A DNA stretch of 64,000 bases from Opisthocomus hoazin. Its lineage: Eukaryota > Chordata > Aves > Opisthocomiformes > Opisthocomidae. The stretch covers positions 19,323,537 through 19,387,536 of the forward strand of contig NC_134428.1 in assembly GCF_030867145.1 (NCBI RefSeq), in the 5' to 3' direction. Below, in pieces: positions 1 through 13,200 of the stretch. A model generated the notes under the pieces. It was not told where the DNA came from. It worked only from the letters and a program-made list of their open reading frames with translations, and did not search any database. Each line of letters opens with the position of its first letter. Position 1 is the first letter of the stretch. Position numbers and translations under genes: made by a program.

Positions 1-172
1 GAACATTAAGCACGTATATGTATGTTACCACAAGAAGTGAATTTGTTGTAATCTAGGTTACTTTATGCTTGACGTGTTGCAAACAGTGGGAGCAACAGGA
101 TGGCTTGTGTCTCAGAAGGTGGTGTCTCTACTTTGGCTGGCCGTTCTTTCTCCAGGTGACTGTCTCAGTCTC

Positions 173-197
173 TGTGTGTGTGTGTGTGTGCGCGCGC
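173..197. repeat. TG/CG dinucleotide microsatellite
   Basis: About nine TG units run into alternating CG units in the A block. The same run lies at 8620-8644 and 23335-23359. It explains the His-Thr repeats in a spurious minus-strand ORF. Confidence 0.9.
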
Positions 198-825
198 ATT
201 GCCCGTTCCTTTTGACAAACTAGGACTCTGCAGGACGTGGCGTACACTAATCCAACTGTGCTTATGCTGTAGCTTTGGTGTCTTGAAATGCATGTGCTGC
301 TTTTCTTTATTGACCAAAATATGCGTAATGAGAGGGTATATTTCTGTTCGCAGGCATAATGGGAGACTAAGCGGACCGCTTCATGCGGGAACAAGTGTGT
401 GAATAGCACAGAATATGGGGTGCCAAGAATAACGGGGCGTGTTTTGGTTTGGTAGTCACTGCCCATCTTGGTATTCCTCTTAGCAAAAACTGATGCTGCT
501 AATCTGTGCATTTCTTGAAACATCTTGAACTGTCTTCATTGTGTGGTAACTTCGATTCAAACATTGACTTCTGGCAAGATAGCGTTGTTCTAACAAATGA
601 GCATTTCATATTTTTGCGTGGCTGTAGGTTTTGTTGAGCAGCTGGTGTTACAATGCTGTCGTGCTTGTGCTATCTAGATGTTAATAAGCTGCATGCATTG
701 CCTGTGCTCACGCATTTCTCTGCTCCGCAAAGTGTTCTTGGCCACAGTTGCATGTCCCTCTGCTTGGTTCCTTTGAACATGTGCCGCAGTAATGACATTT
801 CGCGCTACCACTTTTTGTCTTCTAG

Positions 826-1090
826 GGAGGGCAGCTTCTGGCATGTACAGGTTACTCAGAACTGGATGGTATCAACTTGCTACTCTGATGTCTTTTCTCA
901 AGGTGTTTCTTCTAAAGAGGTGCATATCCTTTGAGAAAAGTGTTCAGTGAGCAAATGATTTACCCAGTTATAAAACAATACAAGAGGAGAAATGTGTTGT
1001 TTCATGTGAACTTTGCTCTCTCTTTCTCTAGATGCCTTCCAAAGACCTACAAGCTGTTCCTGTTTCTTCTCCCGCTCCTGTTTCGACTAG
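826..1090 (+). pseudogene. SUN1-like: SUN1-like fragment G0: transmembrane exons a1 and a2 only
   Basis: Exon a1 (826-919) encodes RAASGMYRLLRTGWYQLATL and more, and a2 (1032-1090) encodes CLPKTYKLFLFLLPLLF followed by R-L. Both match the membrane region of SUN1 (human has GWYQ followed by a hydrophobic stretch, then RCL). Acceptors are CTTCTAG and CTCTAG. The a1 donor is GTGCAT here but GTGCGT in G1-G4, and a2 has an arginine (CGA) near its end where other copies have Leu or Pro. No C block follows, so this is the cut-off tail of a copy that starts before the window, or a remnant. Confidence 0.8.
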
Positions 1091-4000
1091 GTACGTGAAT
1101 CGCTTAGTTATACTACAGACCGGTGTATGCTTACTGCAGCCGTTCCAAGAGAGCGTTTTTAGTTGAACTCTCGGTTTATGAAGAAGACGCAGAAGCAAAA
1201 AAGAGCAAGTTTGTTTGTGACTAGGGCAGTAATTCAAGCTTTCAAGGTACTGACAAGTCAGTAGCCTTCCCCTTGCCGTGAAAGGAATACCCTCGATTTC
1301 ATTTCATAGAGCCCTTTAGAAAGTGAGAGTGGGTGAGTAAATGCACTGAAGTCCTTTTTTCTTCACCTCCCTTGATAAGAATAGCAGTGAGGTCACAAAG
1401 AGCAGGTTGTGTACCGATTGCTTTGATTGTTGTTAATCTCCGTAAAAGTGGGGTTAGGTTCTTTGAGCAACTCATCCAAAGTCTTTCCCTTGCTCTGGAC
1501 CATCCTTGAGTTGCTTAAAATACTGCTGTTTAGACTGGTTAGTTGACAGTATTCCAGGCCAGCTGTCTACTTTGAAATAAACAAACTCAGTTTCAAACAC
1601 TTGCTGAAAGTGGTGGGCTGTTTCTGAAAAGCAGGTTCATGTCTTTGCATGTCCTAAAAACTTCAGAAACTACTTTGGGGAGAAGATGAAGCTTTGCAGA
1701 AACTTACAGTCAGGATTCAAAATCCTCTGTACTAGGGAGAATAAGAAAGGAAGAACTTCCCTACCCTGTGTAGAAAGTGCTGCTACTTCTTGCTAAGACA
1801 GTGCAAAAACAAGCGTCATGTTTGTGAACTGCGAGATTGCATAATATGTATCTAGGATAAACCAGAGAAAAACGGATGAAAGACAAAACCATTTTTTGAT
1901 TTGTTCAGAGTTAAAGATTTGTAATGATTAAGAGATGAAGAAATCTTTTAAAAACACTTGTTTTTTTTTAAACTCCTGGTAGTTAAAGTAGTGTAGCTAA
2001 AGTAGGGAGGTCTTGAAGTGTCTTCAAGTGGGGAAGTTCTTACTTGCTGGGAAGTGGAAACTTGGAGTAGTGTGGCATATGGATCTTTGGTTCTCCAAGC
2101 AAGGAACGGGCAACCCAAATGTTTAAAATATCAGCTTTGGCTCTAAATGAGTCTTTACCTTGAAACTCCGAGTGCATCCTGATTTTGAATTTGTGGCTCA
2201 GCGTGGCAAAGAAACTGTCCTGAATGGCTTCCTCTCTCCACTTGGTCCCCAAAGAACTGTGTGTCTAAAGCTGTACAACGAATGCTTGCTCTGGTTTGAC
2301 TTCAAACATGGGTTTCCATGGTGGTTGTTTCTTTCTAACTAGCATTTGCTTTCAGTTGTTCAACTTGCAATGTGAATTGCTGAAGAGAACCTTGACTATC
2401 GACGTACTTCTAAGCTGTTTGTATTATGTGGCGTGTCTTGTAGGAGTTGCTCCATAACCCCGGATAAACTGCTTTGAATGGAAACTCAGACTAGCTTGAA
2501 GGGCGTGTTTGTTACGAGGGGAATTTTCTCTTCACCTCAGGTAACTTTGCTCTTCATGTTTCAGAAGCCTTCATGCTGCAGTTCGAGTTATTCTTCGTCT
2601 GCTTTGGATTTTGAGACTGAAAATAAAATAGATCCAGTATTTGATTCGCCAAGAATGTTGCGGCGTAGCTTACGGTTATCTGCTGCGGCATTGAAGAAAT
2701 CCAGTGATGCACCAAAGGATACCCATCCTGACAGCTCTTACGCTGGAAACCTGTCCTTCAGAGAGCAGTCTTCCAAGTAAGCACTTTTTGTCGTCACAAG
2801 TTAATTTCTCGGTTAGAGTCTTGAGACTTGCTGTTTGAACATGACAGTACAAACCTAGTTTCCCGGCTGCTTCATTCTTTGTTCTCGGCATTGACTGCCA
2901 TACTCTGAGAATTATGCTCAGTGTGTGGTTTGCAGTGAAGTCTTTGCAAAAGCGTAGATGTTGGAGGACTGTCTTTTAAACCTGATTTGAGCCGTTTAGT
3001 CATGTCAGTGTTAACATACCCTGCCTTTCTTTTTCATTTAAAGTGAGAGACAAAGAGAAATTTGCATCTTTCGTGCTGTATCGTATGTGTCTTTGCTCTG
3101 TTTCGTAGGGTGCTGAAGCACCGCCCAAGTGTGAATAAGAAATCTGGCAGTGCAAGACACACACCAAGGAAGAATCTGTCCCACTCTTCCATTATCTGCC
3201 AAAGCAGTTTCAATAGCCATGCCAGTGATGCATCAATTGTATCCAGTGCATTGGGTGAATCCCGGATTCGAGAGCAGAGAGAAGTTACTAATTTCTGGGG
3301 TAGGTAATCATTGCCATTGCTTGTATCAGACTGTGAAAGCTGCTTCTGGGTTGGCGTGTATGAACGTGGGACTTTTACTTGGAGTTCTTGTCAGATATCA
3401 TAGTTGATTGTGGCACTTCCTTACTTTTGAGACCAAATTTTTTTTTTTTTTCCCTTTGAAGATCTTGATGATGAAGGCAACCCTAAAGGTAACTATGGTT
3501 TCATTTTCTTTCCGAGTGCATTCTATTCAATGGTAACTAGCGACGGCGATACTGATAGCAGTGCTCTATATGTTTTACTCTTGGTTGGCTAGGTAGTGAT
3601 ACTACACTAATGCAGGGAAATGGTGATACAGAAACAGCAGAAAACAGCACAGTGGTCAATGGCTACACTTGCAGGGATTGCAGCATGCTTTCTGAACGGA
3701 AGGAGGTTCTGACAGCATACTCGCCTTCTCGTGTGCCATCTTCCAGAATTTACTCCAGGGATAGGAGCCAGAAACATGCATCCAGTAAGTTACTTTCTCT
3801 TTTTTTTTTTTTTTTTTCATGTGGATGGCAGAATGGTGTACAGTTCAGTTGATGCTTTTTTCATGTAGTGTTCTTTAAGTACTCTTCCTGCCCTGCTAAA
3901 TTTATCAATATCCAAATTCTAGATATCAGCTTACAAGGAATACCTTCCTCTGTTTCATTTGAAACTTTGCGTACTTGTTGGCTTCTGATATCTAATGATC

Positions 4001-7000
4001 AGCTTTTCTTTTTCAGTGCTACTGTAGGACTTACACGGTTTTCGAATACGTGTCTATTTCTAAGGTTTTGGTAAGGGTTTTCAGATGAAACTGCTTCTGT
4101 ATGGTCCAGATTTTTGATGCTTTTTTTTATTCTTACGTGAACTTTCAAAATTGAGCAGAACAGTTACTTTGCAGTGCTTCTGTTATGCAAGAAATTGGAG
4201 AGATGCTGTCCTACTTTGCTTTGGGTTTTTTCTCCTCATTTAACCGTGCAGCTTATTAGAGTGTTTTTAGAAGCTAAACCTCAAGTCCTTGAAAAATGGA
4301 ACTCCAAAGGGGAAAACTGATTCCAGATAGACTCCCTGGTGACCATATTCCTAAAGCTCAAAACCAAATGAATCTGCTGTAAACAAGGTTCTGCCTTTTC
4401 AAGGCAATCTCCATTATAGGGATGCTTGTCCTCAGTGTCCTGACTGCATCTGCCTGCCTCTTGTATACCATCTGTAATTTCTTGATGGTTGGTAGTCCTC
4501 AGTTCTCAGGAAGTTGTTTCGTGAGTGGCCTTGAATTAGGAACCGATTTTGGAATTCTGTCAGTGTGCTATTCTTGAATGAAGTATGTTCTCAGTAGCAA
4601 GAAATCCGTTAGTTCGGACTGTGAGGTGTGACTTCAAGTGCTTTGGGGCAAGTATATCTTTTTGGTAAATCGGTATCACAGGTAGGAATTCTGTTGGCTT
4701 AGCGTCATGAATTACAAGGGACACTGTATGAAACCTACTTTCTGTGCTCCTGAGTTTGTATTCACGCAGGAGAATTCTACAAGGAACTCATCTTTGCACA
4801 TGCATTTGAACTTGAACTGAGTAGTTTGGGTTCAACTTCGGGAGGGCGGGGGAAGAGGCACACAGTCATGGCAGGTTTTGGGAATGTGGCTGATTCTAGG
4901 AGAGCAGCAGTATGGAGGACTGCCGCTTTGTTCCCGTGGCTCTGCAGAAGTGTGTGTCTCTAGCACTTGAGACAGACCGCTGCAGGAACTTCCTGCAATG
5001 CAGAGGCAGAGGAGGAGGTGAGAAGTCCTCACCCTTTCCAATCCACAAGAAGAATGCAGTTTGTCGCTTTGGAGCTGTAACCCACAAAATCAGTATCAAC
5101 AGCTCACATCATCCTTGGGAAATCCTGAGTAGTGTAAGCAAGGAATTCATTGCTGTGTAGAGTTCTTAATTCTGATGAAGAAAAGGTATTCTTGCTGAAG
5201 TCATAGATTCTGTCTTGAAGGTGTTTTCCCTAGGATGTGTAGTTCTTCCAAAAGCTCTGCTCTAATACCCAGTGCATCCAGCCTTTTCAAACCACGCTTG
5301 CTTAAGTTTCACACTCCTGGCTAAACAAAGGTTTTCCATGCTTTTTCCTCACTCTTCGACAAGTTAGCGGTCACCAGAGGACAGAAGTACATCTTTAGGT
5401 AGGTGAACAATTTGTATTCACACTGTTTTTTCCAACAGGAGGAACCTGTTTCTACATGAGTAAGATTCTGCGATTGGTCAAACACACTGCAGCATCTTTT
5501 GCATCACTGTTAGTGCAACTGTTTCAAATGGTTTTGCTGAAGCTGGGTTGTGAATTAAAAGGTACCTTTTCAGTTGTCTTCCTTGGTCTCCACAAAAAGC
5601 TGGAGTGTGTCTGCTGGGTTTTTTTCTTACGGACTTCATCTTTGGCACTACGGTGTTCTTTTTCTATAGTCTTTTGGCTGGCTCCTGTCTTTCTCTCTTT
5701 TCAGTTGTGCTACCCTTTTCCTACTTTCCCCCTGTTTTGGAAGTATCAGGATTCACATATGTGAGATACGTGTTACAGTTAAGATTCAGATGTTGATTTT
5801 GACTAGGAAGTGGTAGAAGGTAATGTTTAAATTGAGAAACTGAAGTTGATTTTTTTTTTTTAAACTGTTTGCTGTGAGAGTGTCAAATCCTAACTCTTCA
5901 ATGTCTGTAGGTTTGGACTGTCTTCGTACCCTTAAGCCCACTGTGCCATTAAAGCTTGATGAGATCTGTCTTGCAAAACTAAAACTGCCATCATCACTCC
6001 GCACTACTCTAAAGCACATCTTGTTTTCCCCGAAAATGTTCCATTCTTCTTTAGTGCTTTCTCTTCTGTAACGCCTGCTCTGTGAGTGAAGTGAAATTGC
6101 CATAGGCAGAAGGTAACCGATTTCTGTGTGTGAATAAAACTTTGCGCTCTCCTGTTCTCTCTGCCTCAGTGCCTTGTAACTTGCTAACGCTCTCTTCTCA
6201 GTCTTCTAAGATCTCCGGTAAAACCTGTACAAAGAGGTATTGCTTGGCCTGTTTGACAGGATGATGGGAATAGGAGCTGAAGATTTGAGGAGTTGTTACT
6301 TGGGGACTTTTGTACTAACTTTGCTATCTGAAAAGAAGCAAGAAAGGTTTTTGAATGAAAAGGCCCCCTGTTATTTACAGAAGGAAAAAAAGAAGTTTGC
6401 ACAGAGTAGGCTGCTGCTTTGGTTGTTTTTCAGTTTTTCTGTGACTAACCTGGCTTTAGTAGTGAACCAAGCCAGTTTAGCTGAAATCTGTATCCATGAT
6501 AGCTCAAATGCGCATATGTGAAAGGCTTTGAACTTGAGTTACATTCCATGTATGCTGTTTGAATGCGTTGCAGCTCACTCAGACTACTGTGGAAGCATGA
6601 ATGTGAAGGAGTTTTACAGAGAAGATGGCCATCTTGGTGTAAATGAGGAATCGATATGTAAGTAGAATGACTGATGTTGTCTTTCAGCCTTGGGCTGTAC
6701 ACCAGGTTGTTGCTGTAACAGTAATATCAGATGGCCCCTGACTCTAGGGAAGCTGCAAAGTCAACGATTGTTTGGCAACTTGAACGTAGGGGCAAGAATG
6801 CCGATTGCCTGGTGTACTGTAAGATTTCCCCAAGCAAGATTGACTCTGCTGTAGTTTGCTTAGTGGTTTTTGGTTTGATAACTGGTGTGATGACATAGAC
6901 TTGTTCAAGTTTTCTTGTAACAATCTTGATTTGATCCTGGCTTTGTCCCATTAATCGACTGTTACCACCACCAACCGGTGATGACTGTAAGGGGAAGAAA

Positions 7001-8447
7001 CCTCTTGAACTGTACGCCACAGACCACATGCAATCTTTACGGGCTAAAAGGGTAGCAAGGACCATTTGGCACACCTTTTCTTATGCAGGTTGACTTGGAC
7101 CTTTTTTTTTCTCTTGTTTTTGTTTTGAATCGCAATCTCACAATGTTAATCCTACATATTGTTTTGCGTTTGTTTTCTTATCTTCATCTATCAAAGTAGA
7201 TGAAAAGTGTAAAGTGTCTAGAAAATTAATGAACAGCTCTTCTGTTTGATTCTTGCTGTGATACTGGCTTTCGTACGAGCTTGGCGCGCTGCTTAGCTAT
7301 TAGGAAAAACAAGGTGTAGGGACAGCGTACACCTTGTATGTTAGAAAGAAGAAGTCATATTGTTAATTGATTCCACTTTGGGGCAGTTGGTACACTTGAC
7401 AGGTTGAAAAGCTGCCTTGAAAAGAAAGCAAGGTATGAGGTATTGGTGTGCAGATGATTTGAATAAAGGGGTTTTAACATTTTATTTTTGTTCTAGTGAT
7501 AGTCAGTTTTTCCAGGAGTCTTCTAGTGGGATAGCATCTTCCCTGTGAGATGAGCGTTTGCTAGCTTGAATGACAGAGGCATCAAGAATCTGTGGAGTGC
7601 CCCTTATTCAGCAAAGGAAAATGATTTGAGACACTTCAGTCACCTAAATGTTTTGCAAAATATTGGGTTGGTAGATCTATAGTCCCTCAGATGAAGCCAG
7701 ACATATCTGCTAATCTAAAAATGTAGGATTATTTTCTCAATTTGTACTACGTAGTATGTTCTGTAGAATGAGCAGTCCTAGTCTTGGAAATAGTAATTGT
7801 TGGCTTCAGTGGGCTTCAAGTCACAGCACTTTGTTCTAGTCTGTTGGGGTTTGTTGTTGTTGTTGGTTTTGTTCTTTCTAAGAGCCTCAAAATTGACCTG
7901 CTGAAGATCCTTGGGAACATTCAGTTTATTGAACGTTTACTGCTTGTAACTTTTAGTAGGGAATATTTTCTATTATTTGTGAGTATTTCTCAGGCATCAT
8001 TAATTCTTTCACTAGGATTTAAAACTTTTAATTGTTCCTTCTTCTGCACATGAACCCAGACAATGAACTTGATGTAGAACTCAGAACAAATCAGATGCTT
8101 TTAAAGTAATGATGTGCTTAAAACTTGTTTTTGTGGTACTACTTTTTTACTCTTCTTCTACACTTAGCATGACATTGTTAGATAAACATGCTGCAAAAGG
8201 TAAACTTTGATTTTTGGAAAAGTGATACGCTACACAGATGCTGTTGATCATTCTGTTGATCTCTGTAGATGAAAATTGTGTTTCTAAATTGGCTTGCTTT
8301 TACTTGGCTTCATATTTATTAGTGGCTTGCTTTGCTTCTAAACAGTGAAGAACCAAGTCTGTAGATTACTGGAAGGTATGGTTTAAAATATTGCGGAACG
8401 TGTGATGTGCAGGGGATCGCATCTGTTTTACTGCATGTGCTGGGAAA

Positions 8448-10290
8448 GAACATTAAGCACGTATATGTATGTTACCACAAGAAGTGAATTTGTTGTAATC
8501 TAGGTTACTTTATGCTTGACGTGTTGCAAACAGTGGGAGCAACAGGATGGCTTGTGTCTCAGAAGGTGGTGTCTCTACTTTGGCTGGCCGTTCTTTCTCC
8601 AGGTGACTGTCTCAGTCTCTGTGTGTGTGTGTGTGTGCGCGCGCATTGCCCGTTCCTTTTGACAAACTAGGACTCTGCAGGACATGGCGTACACTAATTC
8701 AACTATGCTTATGCTGTAGCTTTGGTGTCTTGAAATGCATGTGCTGCTTTTCTTTATTGACCAAAATATGCGTAATGAGAGGGTATATTTCTGTTCGCAG
8801 GCATAATGGGAGACTAAGCGGACCGCTTCATGCGGGAACAAGTGTGTGAATAGCACAGAATATGGGGTGCCAAGAATAACGGGGCGTGTTTTGGTTTGGT
8901 AGTCACTGCCCATCTTGGTATTCCTCTTAGCAAAAACTGATGCTGCTAATCTGTGCATTTCTTGAAACATCTTGAACTGTCTTCATTGTGTGGTAACTTC
9001 GATTCAAACATTGACTTCTGGCAAGATAGCGTTGTTCTAACAAATGAGCATTTCATATTTTTGCGTGGCTGTAGGTTTTGTTGAGCAGCTGGTGTTACAA
9101 TGCTGTCGTGCTTGTGCTATCTAGATGTTAATAAGCTGCATGCATTGCCTGTGCTCACGCATTTCTCTGCTCCGCAAAGCATTCTTGGCCACAGTTGCAT
9201 GTCCCTCTGCTTGGTTCCTTTGAACACGTGCCGCAGTAATGACATTTCGCGCTACCACTTTTTGTCTTCTAGGGAGGGCAGCTTCTGGCATGTACAGGTT
9301 ACTCAGAACTGGATGGTATCAACTTGCTACTCTGATGTCTTTTCTCAAGGTGTTTCTTCTAAAGAGGTGCGTATCCTTTGAGAAAAGTGTTCAGTGAGCA
9401 AATGATTTACCCAGTTATAAAACAATACAAGAGGAGAAATGTGTTGTTTCATGTGAACTTTGCTCTCTCTTTCTCTAGATGCCTTCCAAAGACCTACAAG
9501 CTGTTCCTGTTTCTTCTCCCGCTCCTGTTTCTACTAGGTACGTGAATCGCTTAGTTATACTACAGACCGGTGTATGCTTACTGCAGCCGTTCCAAGAGAG
9601 CGTTTTTAGTTGAACTCTCGGTTTATGAAGAAGACGCAGAAGCAAAAAAGAGCAAGTTTGTTTGTGACTAGGGCAGTAATTCAAGCTTTCAAGGTACTGA
9701 CAAGTCAGTAGCCTTCCCCTTGCCGTGAAAGGAATACCCTCGATTTCATTTCATAGAGCCCTTTAGAAAGTGAGAGTGGGTGAGTAAATGCACTGAAGTC
9801 CTTTTTTCTTCACCTCCCTTGATAAGAATAGCAGTGAGGTCACAAAGAGCAGGTTGTGTACCGATTGCTTTGATTGTTGTTAATCTCCGTAAAAGTGGGG
9901 TTAGGTTCTTTGAGCAACTCATCCAAAGTCTTTCCCTTGCTCTGGACCATCCTTGAGTTGCTTAAAATACTGCTGTTTAGACTGGTTAGTTGACAGTATT
10001 CCAGGCCAGCTGTCTACTTTGAAATAAACAAACTCAGTTTCAAACACTTGCTGAAAGTGGTGGGCTGTTTCTGAAAAGCAGGTTCATGTCTTCGCATGTC
10101 CTAAAAACTTTAGAAACTACTCTGGGGAGAAGATGAAGCTTCGCAGAAACTTACAGTCAGGATTGAAAATCCTCTGTACTAGGGAGAATAAGAAAGGAAG
10201 AACTTCCCTACCCTCTGTAGAAAGTGCTGCTACTTCTTGCTAAGACAGTGCAAAAACAAGCGTCATGTTTGTGAACTGCGAGATTGCCTA
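8448..10290 (+). repeat. A block, copy 1
   Basis: Second full A block, offset 8447 from the start of the window. Its tail carries variants (CTTCGCATG, ACTTTAG) shared with copy 2 at 24810, while copy 0 and 16340-16380 share the alternative variants. A tails leading into C and A tails leading into B are therefore separate lineages. Confidence 0.85.
8620..8644. repeat. TG/CG microsatellite, A block copy 1
   Basis: Same dinucleotide run as at 173-197. Confidence 0.85.
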
Positions 10291-13200
10291 ATATCTAACA
10301 AAAGTTGGAAGAAACTTGGGCTTCCGTGGAAACAATGTGGTATGTAGTACGTAGGGTACAGGGCAAGATATTTTCCATGGAGATAAAAAGCAGTTTTTAC
10401 ATCTGCCTTCAGTGAGCATGGCCTGTCTTAATTGGTAGATGAGATCTAGGTCCCAGGGACGCAGTAGTATGAGATTGAGGATATACCATGAGACATAAGC
10501 GCAAGCTGCCTGCCATACAACGGTGTGAGCGGTACTGATGGATGTTCCCCAATGTGCTTGAGTGCTTGACTTCACAGTTTGAAAGCTGGCTCATACTGAT
10601 TTTTGTTCAGACTGGAGTAGTGTGCGCTGTGTGACGTCTAGCTTGCAAACTTAAGGTAGCTTGTGTTGCAAAGTAGGAAGACGACCTGTAGATCTAAGCA
10701 GTCTTCAGGGGGAATTCTCTTGAACACCCATTTTGCCTTTTGTTTGTGATCTAGGTATATGGTTCTGGGGGTTTGATGGCTTCTTCTCACTATTACCTTC
10801 GTTGAACTGGATCAAAATTGATAGAATACAGAGAACAGAGGACTCTCTCCGTGTTCGTGAACCGCAGGCTGATTCTTTGCACTCTGTGCAACCTCCAGAG
10901 GTAAGGGAGAACAGTCTAGGGAAGAACTCTGGTATCTTGGAAGACTTCTTAACTGCCATGCCTTCAATATTTGGCAAGAACTACTTGACACACAAGGCTA
11001 ATGTGAATAAATGTCTTGATCTTTACATATATTAAAAAAAAAATTCTGTATACCTTAGGGTACCATCAACATCTTTGCTTCTGGTCGTGAAAGTGAGCTG
11101 GAAAAGCAAATGGCCTTTCTGTCTGAGAGATACCATCACCTTGATGAAAAATATAGCAAAGTGATGCTTCTACTCCAGAACCTTCAAGATCAGGTTGCCC
11201 AGAAAAGTGACAAAAGCAAAACATTGACGCTAATAAGAAATATGATGGGTCAACATCCTCAAGATGCGAGACTGGAGCAAAAGGTAAGATAGTCAGTTGT
11301 TGGTGCTTTCTGGTGCTGATCGACGTATCCTGTTTTAGTAACGCAGATTACTAGCCATTTGATTCAGGCTTGCGTCCAATTTTGTGAGCAAAAGTGATTT
11401 GCAGCCTTTTCTGCGGGATCTAGAGTTGCAGATCTTCCAGAAGATCGCTCTCCATATGTCTGTGACAAGCCAAAAGCTAACATCTGCAGTAGTAACAAAG
11501 GCTGTGACTAATGCAGGGGTTCGTGGAATCACAGAAGCGGTGAGTGAGTTGAAGTTCTCGCAAGTTCAACTAAAACCGTCAGGAGTCCTTTTCTAGGCAT
11601 TTTTTTGAGCATCGCAGTCAATATAAATGTCACTGACTTGAAGAGACGTGTAGAACATGAATTGAAATGGGGAGAACTACAGAAAATGCTTGATGAAGCG
11701 TACGCTTACAGCATTGCTTGTTGCCTGTTGCGAATGTTGGTTTTTTTTTCCAAAGTATGCTATCTTGAAAATTGCAGAATTCCCAAAAAACAGCTATACC
11801 AAAGCAATGCAGCTCAGGGTCTTGGGAAGGTGGGGGAAAGAATGCAACTTCTGAAGAAAGCACCAGTCAATATGCAGTATGAATTTGTATTTTAAGCCAA
11901 AAAACCATGCACTAAAAATGGCCTCTGTCTTGAGAGAGGCTTTCAAAGACTTGCGATGGAGTGCAGCATCTCAAAAAGATGCTTATTCTACATGTATACA
12001 GATGTGTATAGATCAATTACTTTATCAGTTGATATTATTAAATTCTTCCCTTTCTCCTCTTCTATGTGTATATCTGTAGCAAGCCCAGACTATTGTAAAC
12101 AATGCCCTGAAACTTTTCTCTCAAGACAAGACTGATATGGTGGATTTCGCCTTGGAATCTGGAGGTAAATAGTGGAGGAAACTCCACTTTCACGATTCGT
12201 GTTATTTATAGTATCTACTAAAAATGTCAAAAGATCTGCTTGCGTGGGGTGTACGCACCACTGAACTCGCTAGGGAAAATGTGTATGTTTTAGCCCTCTG
12301 AGGTGAAAAGCCTTGAACATTCTGAAAAGAACACTGTACTTGATAGAAGCATTGTATCCCCAGCCAATGACTAGACTTGAACAGTATCTTTACTAGTTGG
12401 TTTTGAGGAAAAGAACTGGTATGTTCACGAAGCTTTGTACAAATCTCTGGCTGAAAAGTCTTCAGGAAGAAATGAGTAATTATTTCGGCTAACCTGATAC
12501 ATCTTTTTTAAGGTGGCAGCATTCTGAGTACTCGCTGTTCTAAAACCTATGACACCAAACCAGCAGTGATCAGCCTCTTTGGAATTCCTCTGTGGTACCT
12601 CTCTCAGCCTCCAAGGGCGGTGATTCAGGTAATTAAAGGCCGAGTGAAGAAATTCAGCAATGTTATTTTGTGCTGAGGGGTTTGGATTGTTTCTTGGATG
12701 CTGGATGTTTCTGTCTGCAACACACTGTGGGGCACGGGTCCTTTGAACGATGTTCCCAAGAGTGCCATTCTTCTGGTAGTTCCTGGGCACTGCTCAAGTC
12801 GTCTTCTAGCAAAACGAAGACCCTGCTAGGAGGCTTGGGTGGTACACTGGACTTCTGCAGAGTGTGAGCACTGGGAGGGTTCCTGTTGTGAAGTAGTCTC
12901 CAGGCGGATCTTCAAAACGCTGCTGGCTGTTTGGGTGGATATGCTGTCTCCCTGAAGGATGCTACCAAATAGATAATATTCTGCCACTTACTCTCTAAGA
13001 CTGTCCCTAATAATTCAGAATTCGCCACAACTCTTTCTGGCAAAATGCTTGTGGCTGCAGGTTTTGTTGTTGCTGTTGTGTTCCATCCTGTTCTCTCCCC
13101 TTTCCTCCTGTCTAGCCGGACGTGTATCCAGGAAACTGCTGGGCTTTCAAAGGACCACAGGGGTATCTCGTAGTTTGACTTTCAAGGAAGATCTATCTGA

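Larger units (their letters stand above)
1..1846 (+). repeat. A block, copy 0 (SUN1 transmembrane-exon block joined directly to B)
   Basis: This block recurs at 8448-10290 and 23163-25006, and without its first ~690 bp from 35991, 48118 and 60245. It carries exons a1 and a2 in otherwise intronic sequence, with a TG/CG dinucleotide run at 173-197. Around 1847 the sequence leaves the A-to-C path seen in every other copy and jumps into B, so this copy has no coiled-coil or SUN-domain exons behind it. Positions 1-825 show no exon I can support; the ORFs there are chance ones. Confidence 0.85.

Noticed and set aside
128-523. 131-codon minus-strand ORF repeated in each full A block
   Set aside because: Runs through the TG/CG microsatellite (His-Thr repeats), has no domain features, and is absent from the short units.
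5909-6071. Possible SUN1 exon starting GLDCLRTLKPTVPLKLDEIC
   Set aside because: The acceptor (TGTCTGTAG) and phase fit b5, but no donor is visible before the TAA and no SUN1 similarity is clear.
6727-7074. 115-codon minus-strand ORF (also 21442-21789)
   Set aside because: Lies in the intron after b6, with no family features, and is deleted in the short units.
7195-7260. Possible SUN1 exon reading LDEKCK
   Set aside because: Resembles the C-D-D-C-K motif of human SUN1 but lacks a donor and ends in a stop; left as a remark under exon b6.
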